Assembly (NCBI RefSeq): GCF_900106535.1
Contig: NZ_FNOH01000014.1
Coordinates: forward strand, 62,001-126,000
DNA: 64,000 nucleotides
Origin: Myxococcus xanthus
GTDB taxonomy: Bacteria > Myxococcota > Myxococcia > Myxococcales > Myxococcaceae
Reading direction: 5' to 3'
The notes beneath the pieces were generated by a model that had not been told where the DNA came from, did not search any database, and was given only the letters and a program-made list of their open reading frames with translations. The translations under genes and the position numbers were made by a program. Positions 43,064 to 51,083 of the stretch are shown piece after piece. How positions within the stretch are numbered: position 1 is the first letter of the stretch; every line of letters begins with the position of its first letter.

Positions 43064-44026
43064 ATGTCGAGCATCAGCAAGTCGTTCAAGAAAGCGGTGA
43101 AGAAGGTCAAGAAGACGGCAAAGAAGGCGGGTAACACGGTGGTGGATACCGCCAACAAGGCGGCCGATACCGTCACCGATACGGCGGGCACCGTGACGAA
43201 CCAGGTGAGCCGCGAGGCCGAGCAGCTCGCCCGGGAGGTGGACACCCTCACCCGCGACACCGCGAAGCTGGCGGAGCAGGCGTATGCGGAGTCCCTGGCC
43301 GCCGGGGAGGCCGCCTGGAACGAGATGGTGGAGCTGTCCACCCGCTTCCTCACGGACGCGCTGAGCGACGTCGCCGAGGCGCTGGCCGAGGACGTCTACC
43401 GCAAGCACCTGGCCCTCCTCGAGAGCATGGCCGAGACGGGCTCCGCGCTGCTGACGAATCCCACCCGCCGCAAGGAGGTGGACTTCCTCGTGGGCCAGTC
43501 CTCCCAGAAGAAGAAGGACGAGGACACGAACAAGACAGTCAGCTCGCTGTCTCAGGACGAGTCGGTCCAGCGCACTGGTAACGAGGCCCGGAGCAAGGGG
43601 CTCGGGACCCTCTCCATCGGCAGCGGCGGCAGCGCGACCTTCGGCCTGGGCCCCGAGGGAAACGTCGGCATCGCCTTCGACCACCCAGGGCAGACGCAAG
43701 TCCGGGGCTTCTTCGGCATCGGGGGCGTCGCAGGCGCCACCAAGGGTATCTCGATGAACTTCCAGTTTGGCGCGTGGGCCGACATGCCCTCCAAGCTCGC
43801 CGGCCCCGTGCTCACGGTCAGCCTCGGCGCCGGCGTCGGCAAGTTTTGCGGCAGCGCCCAGGTCGTCTTCAAGATGCCCATCACCGAGAAGGAATGGACG
43901 GCCTTCGCCACGAGTGGCAGGCTCGACCTCGCGGGCCTCGTCATGTGCCTCGGCGCGGAAGTCAGCACCTTCGCCAAAGACGGCGTGAGCGCCACGGTCG
44001 GCGGCGGCTACACCTGGGTGTACTGA
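43064..44026 (+). CDS. Two-part protein: Lys/Ala-rich amphipathic helix plus Gly-rich beta domain, unknown function
   Basis: 320 aa, ATG 43064 behind GAGGGGG. Residues 1-110 are one long amphipathic helix with 11-residue-like periodicity (FKKAVKKVKKTAKKAGNTVV then DTANKAADTVTDTAGTV), recalling LEA/apolipoprotein repeats. A helical acidic segment and a Lys/Ser linker follow. Residues 185-320 are alternating Gly-rich strands ending in an aromatic residue (TVGGGYTWVY), like an outer-membrane beta-barrel end, but no signal peptide is present. No family was recognised. It may coat membranes or storage surfaces. It precedes a two-component pair. Confidence 0.6.
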   Translation: MSSISKSFKKAVKKVKKTAKKAGNTVVDTANKAADTVTDTAGTVTNQVSREAEQLAREVDTLTRDTAKLAEQAYAESLAAGEAAWNEMVELSTRFLTDALSDVAEALAEDVYRKHLALLESMAETGSALLTNPTRRKEVDFLVGQSSQKKKDEDTNKTVSSLSQDESVQRTGNEARSKGLGTLSIGSGGSATFGLGPEGNVGIAFDHPGQTQVRGFFGIGGVAGATKGISMNFQFGAWADMPSKLAGPVLTVSLGAGVGKFCGSAQVVFKMPITEKEWTAFATSGRLDLAGLVMCLGAEVSTFAKDGVSATVGGGYTWVY

Positions 44027-44069
44027 GCGACAGCGCTGACACGACGAGACCCACCTGGGGACCGTGTCC

Positions 44070-44759
44070 ATGAACCCATCGGCGCGCATCCTGGTCGTTG
44101 AGGACGATGCCCCCATCGCCGCGGGCATCGTTCGTGGATTGAAGCTCGCGGGCTTCCAGGTGGTGCTCGCCACGGATGGCGTGCTCGCGCTCGAGATGGC
44201 CGAGCGCGAGCACCCCGACCTGGTGGTGCTGGACCTCAACCTGCCCGGACAGGACGGCTTCGAGCTGCTGGAAGCCTGGCGCTTCCGGCTCCGTGTCCCC
44301 GTCATCGTCCTCACCGCGAGACAGGAACTGGAGGCCCGGCTGCGCTCCTTCGGCCTGGGGGCGGTGGACTACCTCCCCAAGCCCTTCTGGATGGAGGAGC
44401 TGGTCGCCCGCATCCGCGCACGGCTGCTTCTCCAGGAGGAGCGCCCGCGACGCGTGCTGCACTGGGACGACGTGAGCCTGGACCTCGACGCCCGCGAGGC
44501 GAGCCGCGAAGGCACCGGCGCCCTGCCCTTCACGCGCCACGAGTTCGACGTGCTCGCCTATCTCGCTGAGCGCCCGGGACGGGCCCTGACACGCGCACAG
44601 ATTGCCCAGCACGCGCTGCCGCCCAGCGAGGAGCGCGATGACCGGACCGTGGACTCTCACATCGCGCGCATCCGCAAGAAGCTGGGGCCAGCGGGCGCGC
44701 GCATCCAGACGTCCTGGGGGATTGGCTACCGGTTCGTCCCCGACGAGGAGCCGCGGTGA
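44070..44759 (+). CDS. OmpR/PhoB-family response regulator
   Basis: 229 aa from ATG 44070 (GTG 44064 also in frame). Receiver: ILVVEDDAPIAAGIV (acidic pair), LVVLDLNLPGQDG with phosphoacceptor Asp, VIVLTARQ (Thr), and DYLPKPFWMEELVARI (Lys). The C-terminal winged helix contains LPFTRHEFDVLAYLAERPGR and RTVDSHIARIRKKLG, ending GIGYRFVPDE. It would bind DNA as a dimer upstream of target genes. Its stop overlaps the histidine kinase start (GTGA), a classic cognate pair. Confidence 0.95.
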   Translation: MNPSARILVVEDDAPIAAGIVRGLKLAGFQVVLATDGVLALEMAEREHPDLVVLDLNLPGQDGFELLEAWRFRLRVPVIVLTARQELEARLRSFGLGAVDYLPKPFWMEELVARIRARLLLQEERPRRVLHWDDVSLDLDAREASREGTGALPFTRHEFDVLAYLAERPGRALTRAQIAQHALPPSEERDDRTVDSHIARIRKKLGPAGARIQTSWGIGYRFVPDEEPR

Positions 44760-46147
44760 GGCTGCGCAACCGCCTGGCTCAACGCATCCTCGTGGCCTCT
44801 GCGCTCCTGGGCCTGCTGGGCACGCTGGGCGCGTCCTTCCTCGCGATTGTCCTGGGCGTGGATGCCGCGCTGTCGCATGGCGTACGGATGTCCGCCGCCC
44901 TGGCGCTCGCGCCCCAGGCGGCGGAGTGCCGGACGACACCGGGATGGCGCTTCCGGAGCCCGGACGGAGTGGAGGTGGAGGCGTACGACCTTGCCCAGGT
45001 GGGGGCGGGCTCGCCCGGCGCACGGCCGGACCCCGAGCTGCTCGCGCGACTCGCCCAAGGAGAGCGTGAGCCCACCCTCTTCTACCTCCCGCTCTTCCAT
45101 CCGGACTCCGCGTGGGCGGGGGCCTCACTGCTGAAGCTCGCGGAGTCCGGCCCCTGCAGCCTCCTGGAGTTCCGCTGGCCGCTCATGGACGAGCGCGCCA
45201 CGGTGGGCGGGTGGGTCCTCGTGGCCGCCGTCCTCTTCACGATGCTCGCGGCGACGCTGTCCACCTTCGCCGTCGTCCATCCCCTCCTCCAGCGCCTGCG
45301 CCGTCTGCATCGGGCGGCGGGGATGCTCGGGGCGAGCCGGTATCACTCCGCGGCGGATGGCCAGGACGATGAGCTGGGCGAGCTGTCACGGGTGCTCGAC
45401 GCCACCCATGCCCGTGTCCAGGAGGACGCCACCCGCATCGAGGCCCAGAAACACGCGCTGGAGCGACACCTGGCGGACGTCGCGCACGACCTGAAGACGC
45501 CCATTGCCTCGCTTCAATTGTCGCTGGAGCTGGCCTCGACGACGCCCACCGAGCCGACCGCGGCGCTCCTCCGCCAGGGCATCGAGGACACCGTCTATCT
45601 CACCTCCCTGGTGGACAACCTCCATCTCGCCTGCCAGCTCGGAGAGGGCATCGACCCGACGGCGGGCGACCCGCGCGTGGAGCTGGGGCTGACCGTGGAG
45701 CGCGTGGTGCGCAGGCTCCAGCAGCTCGCGCGGTTGCTGGGGCTGACCGTGGAGTGCTCCCGGCCCGACGAGGCGCTCTGGGTGCGCTGCAATCCCACGA
45801 TGCTGGAGCAGGCCCTGGGCAACCTGCTCCACAACGCCGTCACGCACGGCGAGGCGGGGGGCCACGTCGTGGCGCTCCTGGAGGATGCGGAACCCGGGCG
45901 CTTCCGGCTCACCGTGCTCGACGACGGGCCAGGCCTCTCTGCCGAGGAGCTCGAGCGCCTGGGCGAGCGCGGGTTTCGCGCGCAGGCCACGCGGCGCCGG
46001 GCGACCCGGGGCAGCGGGCTTGGCCTGTCCATCGTCCGCGAGTTGTGCCACCGCGTCGGCTTCTCACTCGCCTTCGCGCCCAACCCGCCGCGCGGCCTGA
46101 AGGTCGTCATTGAAGGACCTCGCGCCTCCACGAGCGAGCCAGGCTGA
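44756..46147 (+). CDS. EnvZ-type membrane sensor histidine kinase, partner of the adjacent regulator
   Basis: 463 aa from GTG 44756, overlapping the regulator gene by 4 nt. Architecture: TM1 ILVASALLGLLGTLGASFLA, a periplasmic sensor of about 110 residues with two Cys (AECRTTPGW, GPCSLLEFRW), then TM2 VLVAAVLFTMLAATLSTFA. HAMP-like residues follow, then HisKA (VAHDLKTPIASLQLSL) and HATPase N, G1 and G2 boxes (NLLHNAVTHGEAGG, LDDGPGLSAEE, GSGLGLSIVREL). The periplasmic part has no recognisable ligand motif; an envelope signal is presumed. Confidence 0.93.
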   Translation: MRLRNRLAQRILVASALLGLLGTLGASFLAIVLGVDAALSHGVRMSAALALAPQAAECRTTPGWRFRSPDGVEVEAYDLAQVGAGSPGARPDPELLARLAQGEREPTLFYLPLFHPDSAWAGASLLKLAESGPCSLLEFRWPLMDERATVGGWVLVAAVLFTMLAATLSTFAVVHPLLQRLRRLHRAAGMLGASRYHSAADGQDDELGELSRVLDATHARVQEDATRIEAQKHALERHLADVAHDLKTPIASLQLSLELASTTPTEPTAALLRQGIEDTVYLTSLVDNLHLACQLGEGIDPTAGDPRVELGLTVERVVRRLQQLARLLGLTVECSRPDEALWVRCNPTMLEQALGNLLHNAVTHGEAGGHVVALLEDAEPGRFRLTVLDDGPGLSAEELERLGERGFRAQATRRRATRGSGLGLSIVRELCHRVGFSLAFAPNPPRGLKVVIEGPRASTSEPG

Positions 46148-46275
46148 GCGCTTCGGTCGTGAGCGCGGGCTGCAAGCCGGCCGCCTTGTCGGCCGCCCGC
46201 CGAGCCGGTGCCACTGCGCGACCAGAGCGACAGGGGTGGCCACCGTCTTCGGCGCACCCCACCTTGAAGGCAGCC

Positions 46276-47178
46276 ATGGGCGTTGCCTGGAAGGACAACA
46301 TTGACGTCGCGGACGCGCTGGAGCGCGTCGCGGACCTGCTGGAGGAGCAGGACGCGATGCCCTTCCGGGTTGGCGCCTACCGGAAGGCCGCGGGCACCAT
46401 CGCGCAGTGGCCTCAACCCGTGGCGGAGCTGCTGGCCGAGGAAGGTGAAGCAGGGCTGCGCAAGCTCCCCGGCGTGGGGAAGAGCATCGCCGCGGCGATG
46501 GCGGAGCTGATTCGCACAGGACAGCTCTCCCTGCTCCAGCGGCTGGAGACAGAGCACTCTCCGGAGCAACTCCTGGCCAGCGTGCCGGGCATCGGCGCGG
46601 GGCTGGCCCGCCGCATCCATGACGAGCTGAGTGTGCGGACGCTGGAGGAGTTGGAGCAGGCCGCACACGACGGACGGCTGGAGCGCGTGGAGGGCTTCGG
46701 CCCCCGGCGCAGCGAACAGGTGCGCGAGCTGCTGGGCGCACGGCTGGGCAGGGAGCGGCGCAGCGCCGCACGCCGGAGCGAAGGACGGGATGAAGGCCCC
46801 CGGCCGGACGTGGGCGTGCTGCTCCAGGTGGACGAGGAGTACCGGCGGCGCGCGGACGCAGGCGAGCTGCGCCGGATTGCACCGCGCCGGTTCAATCCCT
46901 CTGGCGAAGCATGGCTGCCCGTGCTCCGCAAGAAGCTGGCGGGATGGAACTTCCGCGCGCTCTTCTCCAACACCGCGCTGGCCCACCAGCAGAACGCCAC
47001 CCATGACTGGGTGGTGCTCTACTTCGACCAGGAAGGCGACGAGGGCCAATGCACCATCGTCACCGCGCATGGCGGTCCGCTCGACGGCCGACGTGTGGTG
47101 CGCGGACGCGAGGTGGAGTGCCTCGCGTACTACGGCGTGGAGTCCGAGGAAGTCGAAGCCCCGCAGCCCGGGGCCTGA
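46276..47178 (+). CDS. PolX N-terminal/HhH-domain protein lacking polymerase and PHP domains
   Basis: 300 aa from ATG 46276. Residues 1-75 match the 8-kDa lyase-like domain of X-family polymerases (VADLLEEQDAMPFRVGAYRK). Two helix-hairpin-helix units follow (LRKLPGVGKSIAAAM; LASVPGIGAGLARRI) and a third partial one (ERVEGFGPRRSEQV). Instead of the nucleotidyltransferase, the last 150 residues are an unassigned alpha/beta domain (VGVLLQVDEEYRRRADAGEL; THDWVVLYFDQEGDEGQCTI). It may be a DNA-binding structural or lyase protein in repair. No Lys of the lyase site was confirmed. It is convergent with the lipase gene. Confidence 0.72.
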   Translation: MGVAWKDNIDVADALERVADLLEEQDAMPFRVGAYRKAAGTIAQWPQPVAELLAEEGEAGLRKLPGVGKSIAAAMAELIRTGQLSLLQRLETEHSPEQLLASVPGIGAGLARRIHDELSVRTLEELEQAAHDGRLERVEGFGPRRSEQVRELLGARLGRERRSAARRSEGRDEGPRPDVGVLLQVDEEYRRRADAGELRRIAPRRFNPSGEAWLPVLRKKLAGWNFRALFSNTALAHQQNATHDWVVLYFDQEGDEGQCTIVTAHGGPLDGRRVVRGREVECLAYYGVESEEVEAPQPGA

Positions 47179-47190
47179 CGCGCCGGCACG

Positions 47191-48306
47191 TCAATCATGC
47201 AGTGAGATGTAATGGATGAGGGCGGCGTAGAACTCCGGCTCATCGAAGGCGTCCGGCCCGACCCCCACCACATCCACATGGTCCTGAGGGACCACGCTGG
47301 ACATGGACGTGCTCTGTAGGCGCGATGGCGCGTTCAAATCATTGAGCGTGGGAATGGACGCGTCATCCGTCACCGAGTCGAAGCCGAAGAAGGCGTCGTG
47401 GTAGCGCAGCCGACGCCCCATCTGCTGAGAGTTGATGCCCACCATGCCATCGTCATCCGCTTCGTTACGTACGCCGTCGCCGCAGCCGGCCGCGCCGTCG
47501 TTGTCCCCATCTCCCACGCAGTAGCCATTGCCGTCGATGTCGAAGAGGAACTCCTTCAACAGGTACAGCGCCGGATTCACATTTCCCCCGAACTGCGCGG
47601 TGATGAGTGACACGTAGCGCTCCGCGTAGTTGCTGCTCACCGGATACTTCTCGTTGAAGGCCTTCATGCCCGTGACGACACCGTCCGAGGATGAGTAGTC
47701 ATTGAAGACGAGCTGCTTCGCCGCCGCATAGGCATCATTGCCCGGCGCATAGACGGAGTCGCCGTAGTAGCGCGCCAGCGCCGCGATGACGCTGGTGACG
47801 CCCGGTTTCTGGTCGAGGATGTACTTCGCCACCGGCGAGCCGCGGTGCGGCGAAGACACACTGGCCAGCACGGCCACCGACGTGGCGCCCCTTCGCTCCC
47901 GCAGCACGCGTGCCGCCTTCCGCGCGTCGATGCCCCCTTGAGAGTGGCCGATGATGCTCACCTTCGAGACACCCGTCGTCGCCATGAAGCCTTCGATGTC
48001 GTCCGCCAGGTCCAACCCGCGGACCTCCGAGGACTGAAACGCCGCCACCTGTGCAACGAAGGCGCGCTGTCCCGGGTCGAGGTCGCTGTTGCAGTTCGTG
48101 TCGAAGCGCGACTCACAGGCCTCACCCACGAAGGTGCCGAAGTCGTTCCCCCAGTAGTCGTAGCCGAGCAGGTCATCGAACCCGCCCATGCCGTGCGCGA
48201 ACACCACGGGGAATTGCGTCTTCGCTGCGCCGGCCCAGGACGCGGGAGCCCCTCCCAGCACTCCGGCGAACAACCCCGTCATGACCACCCTTTGAATCCG
48301 ATTCAT
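47191..48306 (-). CDS. Secreted triacylglycerol lipase-like alpha/beta hydrolase
   Basis: 371 aa from ATG 48306 (MNRIQRVVMTG). A signal peptide ends near ASWAG. Family I lipase motifs: FPVVFAHGMGGFDDLLGYDYWG, nucleophile elbow SIIGHSQGGIDARK (GHSQG), VLASVSSPHRGSPVA, and the His region QDHVDVVGVG. An Asp/Gly-rich stretch (DIDGNGYCVGDGDNDGAAGC) resembles a calcium-binding insert, and a Cys pair (ACESRFDTNC) may form a disulphide. This fits an extracellular lipase of a predator. No foldase (Lif) gene is adjacent, unlike in the subfamily I.1/I.2 systems. Confidence 0.85.
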   Translation of the reverse strand: MNRIQRVVMTGLFAGVLGGAPASWAGAAKTQFPVVFAHGMGGFDDLLGYDYWGNDFGTFVGEACESRFDTNCNSDLDPGQRAFVAQVAAFQSSEVRGLDLADDIEGFMATTGVSKVSIIGHSQGGIDARKAARVLRERRGATSVAVLASVSSPHRGSPVAKYILDQKPGVTSVIAALARYYGDSVYAPGNDAYAAAKQLVFNDYSSSDGVVTGMKAFNEKYPVSSNYAERYVSLITAQFGGNVNPALYLLKEFLFDIDGNGYCVGDGDNDGAAGCGDGVRNEADDDGMVGINSQQMGRRLRYHDAFFGFDSVTDDASIPTLNDLNAPSRLQSTSMSSVVPQDHVDVVGVGPDAFDEPEFYAALIHYISLHD

Positions 48307-48435
48307 GCGTCCCCCTCGAATGCACCGCTGGGAGATTGGAGCAGTGGAGACGCGGCTCGGGTCACCCGAAAGCGCGCCGCCATCACCCAGGCGACACCCC
48401 AAACCTCGAGCTGTCTTGCGGGCCGCATCCGAAAG

Positions 48436-48467
48436 CCCGCCCCGGTGACACAAGCCCCCGGGGCGGG
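48436..48467 (-). terminator. Terminator hairpin after the kelch lipoprotein gene
   Basis: CCCGCCCCGG (48436-48445) and CCGGGGCGGG (48458-48467) form a perfect 10-bp stem around a 12-nt loop, 9 nt past the kelch stop at 48476. GCTTTC follows on the leftward strand. It separates the kelch gene from the downstream lipase gene. Confidence 0.65.
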
Positions 48468-48475
48468 ACGTGGAA

Positions 48476-50656
48476 TCAGGGCGCGGGCGAATACAACCCG
48501 GCGGAGGACAGTGAGCCGCTGGGGCCCAGACCTCCCGACACCAGCACGCGGCCAGAGCCCACCAGCGTCACCACGCCCGCGCTGGTGAGCGCCGTAGGCA
48601 ACGTTCCGGCGCTGTGCCATTGGCCGCTGGCCGGGTCATACACCTCGGCCGAGGCCAACAAGCCCACGGTGCCGCCTCCATCACCGCCCAACACCAGCAC
48701 GCGGCCGGAGGGCAGCAGCGCGGACATCGGTCCGTAGCGGGAGTGCTGCATGGACGTGAGTGAGGTCCAGGTGCCCGTCGCCGGGTCGTAGAGTTCGGCC
48801 GTGGCGAGCGCCCCCCGCGCGCCCCAGCCTCCGGCCACCAGCACCTTGCCCGACGGCAGCGCCACCGCCATGTGGCCATAACGCGGGCCGGACAGGGAGC
48901 CGGTGAGCGTCCACTGCCCCGTGGACACGTCATAGAGTTCCGCCGAGGACGTGTCTCCATCCTGCGTGTTGCCTCCCACCACCAGGACCTTGCCGGACGG
49001 CAGTGACGTCGCGGTGTGGTACTGCCGACGGCGGCTCATCACCCCGGTGGCGGTCCACGTCCCGGTCGCCGCGTCATACAACTCCGCGGTGGCCAGCATG
49101 CCAGAGAAGCTGGAGCTCATCCGGCCTCCCGCCACCAGGACCTTGCCGTTGGGCAGCAGCGTCGCGGTGTGGCGCGCACGCGGCGCAGCCAGCGCCCCCG
49201 TGGAAGTCCACGTGCCCGTGGCCGCGTCATAGAGCTCCGCAGAGGGAAGATAGCTGGACGACGTGCTCTGGCCTCCCGCTGCCAGCACCTTGCCATTGGG
49301 CAGTAACGTCGCGGTGTGGAGATAGCGCGCGGTGAGCAGCGTGCCCGTCTGCAGCCAGTGGCCCGTGGCCTCGGAGTAGCGCTCCGCGCCCGTCGAAGCC
49401 GTGCTGCCATTCGCGGTGCCACCAGCCGCGAGGACCTCGCCCGAAGACAACACCGTCAATGAATGGTGGTACCGCGCGGACAGCATGGCATTCGCCGCGC
49501 GCCAGGGGAGCGTGGGTGGGACGTAGCGCTCGGCGGAAGCGGTGCGCAGGACGCCGTCCGGGCTCCCGCCCGCGACCAGCACATCCCCCGTCCCCAGCAG
49601 CGCGGCGGTATGGCCCAGCCGGCTGGTGCCCATCGAAACCGTGGAGGTCCAGAGCGCGTTGACAGGGTCATACAATGCAGCGCTCTGGAGGTAGGGCTCG
49701 CTGCCGTCCGAGCCACCGGCGATGAACACCTCGCCGGAGTGCAGCACCGTCGCGGTGTGGTGCGCGCGCTCGACGGGCATCAGGCCCCCCGCGGAACCCC
49801 AGACACCGGTCTCCACGGTGTACAGCTCCGCGCTGCGCGTCGCGGTGATGTCATCCACCAACCCGCCGGACACCAGCACCTTGCCATTCAGCAGCGCCGT
49901 CGAAGCATGCCCCGTGCGCGGCGAGCTCATGGAGGCGGTGGAGGACCAGGTTCCCGTGGCGGGGTCATAGAGCTCCGCGGTCCGGAGGACGGTGCCCCAC
50001 GAACTGGAGCGCCCGCCCGACACCAGCACCTTTCCATTGGGCAGCAGCGTCGCCGCGTGTCCCATGCGCGGGGCGGTCATGCTGTGGGTGGCGCTCCAGG
50101 TCCCCGTGTTGGCGTCATACAGACGCGCCGTCCTCAACGCGGTTCCCGTGCCGTCCTCGCCGCCCATCACCATCACCTTGCCGTTGAGCAGCAACGTGGC
50201 GGTGTGTCCCGAGCGAAGGGAGTCCAGGCTGCCGGTGGAAGACCAGGTCCCGGTGGCCACGTCGTACAGCTCCGCGGTGCCGGTGGTCGCGGCGGCGACG
50301 TCGCCGCCCACCACCAGCACCTTTCCATTGGGCAGCAGCGTCGCGGTGTGACGCCGGCGGATGACATTCATGCTCCCCGCGCTGAGCCACCGCGCGGTCG
50401 CCACGTCGTATTGCTCGGCGCTCGTGGAGGACTGGCCACCGGCGACCAGCACGCGGCCATTGGGCAGCACCGTGGCCGTATGGTCCAGCCGCTGAGTGGA
50501 CATGCTGGGGGTGCCTACCCAACTGACGGAAGCGAGCTCTTCGTCCTGGGTCCATGGCTCATTCAGCGCGTCTGCAAAATCCTCGTGTGAGCATCCTGCG
50601 AACACGAGCGTCATCAAGAGCGCGGCCTTCCGGCCGAACCCGACAGGTTCAAACAT
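48476..50656 (-). CDS. Lipoprotein with 14 kelch-type repeats (two predicted beta-propellers)
   Basis: 726 aa from ATG 50656. The lipobox is LVFAGCSH. Nearly the whole mature protein is kelch-like repeats of about 49 residues. Each carries 'TATLLPNGKVLVAGG' or a close variant followed by 'AELYDPATGTW'. Fourteen GG-doublet units can be counted, enough for two seven-bladed propellers. The repeats are very alike at DNA level (LLPNGKVLV units), so recombination between them is possible. Such proteins are presumed envelope interaction scaffolds. A strong terminator follows. Confidence 0.88.
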   Translation of the reverse strand: MFEPVGFGRKAALLMTLVFAGCSHEDFADALNEPWTQDEELASVSWVGTPSMSTQRLDHTATVLPNGRVLVAGGQSSTSAEQYDVATARWLSAGSMNVIRRRHTATLLPNGKVLVVGGDVAAATTGTAELYDVATGTWSSTGSLDSLRSGHTATLLLNGKVMVMGGEDGTGTALRTARLYDANTGTWSATHSMTAPRMGHAATLLPNGKVLVSGGRSSSWGTVLRTAELYDPATGTWSSTASMSSPRTGHASTALLNGKVLVSGGLVDDITATRSAELYTVETGVWGSAGGLMPVERAHHTATVLHSGEVFIAGGSDGSEPYLQSAALYDPVNALWTSTVSMGTSRLGHTAALLGTGDVLVAGGSPDGVLRTASAERYVPPTLPWRAANAMLSARYHHSLTVLSSGEVLAAGGTANGSTASTGAERYSEATGHWLQTGTLLTARYLHTATLLPNGKVLAAGGQSTSSSYLPSAELYDAATGTWTSTGALAAPRARHTATLLPNGKVLVAGGRMSSSFSGMLATAELYDAATGTWTATGVMSRRRQYHTATSLPSGKVLVVGGNTQDGDTSSAELYDVSTGQWTLTGSLSGPRYGHMAVALPSGKVLVAGGWGARGALATAELYDPATGTWTSLTSMQHSRYGPMSALLPSGRVLVLGGDGGGTVGLLASAEVYDPASGQWHSAGTLPTALTSAGVVTLVGSGRVLVSGGLGPSGSLSSAGLYSPAP

Positions 50657-50938
50657 AAGTGGGGGTCCTTTGTGTGACGGGGGGATGCGCGGCGGGACCG
50701 CGTCCGGCGCCTTTACCCCAGCCCTGCACGGGCGGACCATCGCACCACCCAAAACTGAACACATCAATACGTGGGGCCTTGGGTACCCACCCGTGCGGGG
50801 TAAAGCCAAAGGCCGCCGCGCCAGTCCATGCAATTCAAGCAACCGCAGAATTGCTCGCCACGCGAACGACGACCGCCTTCTTCAAATCCTCCCGCCCTGT
50901 TTCGGAGGGCGCAGCGGCGACAAATGCGCGACGCTGCC
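50657..50938. other. Gene-free stretch between divergent kelch and siderophore-binding genes
   Basis: No convincing coding frame was found in this part of the 427-bp gap. The left end must hold the leftward kelch promoter. The right end becomes distinctly AT-rich from 50939 on, where the Fur-box-like sequence lies. A GGGTACCCA palindrome at about 50787 is the only other visible symmetry. Confidence 0.45.
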
Positions 50939-50957
50939 GATAATGCAAACTAATCTC
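50939..50957 (+). promoter_or_regulatory. Fur-box-like sequence upstream of the siderophore-binding protein
   Basis: GATAATGCAAACTAATCTC matches the 19-bp Fur consensus (GATAATGATAATCATTATC) at 13 of 19 positions, including the whole first heptamer. It lies in an AT-rich island (50939-50972), 127 bp before the start of a predicted siderophore-binding protein, where iron control is expected. Fur operators in this lineage were not aligned, so this is provisional. Confidence 0.35.
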
Positions 50958-51083
50958 AAAATGAAAATATGAACCATCCAGAGCGCCTTGACTCGCCCAG
51001 CGCCGCTGTCGAGCCGAGGAGCGACGTGGCATATCCGCCGGAACGTCCCTCGGTTTTCGCGGTCACGTTTCGGAGAACCTCCC

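Noticed and set aside
49463..50590. A rightward frame opposite the kelch gene
   Set aside because: Repetitive His/Arg/Gly sequence is just the reverse complement of the kelch repeats.
48476..50656. Regular DNA repeats considered as a CRISPR array
   Set aside because: The ~147-bp period and in-frame protein repeats (kelch units) explain them; there are no short identical repeats with unique spacers.
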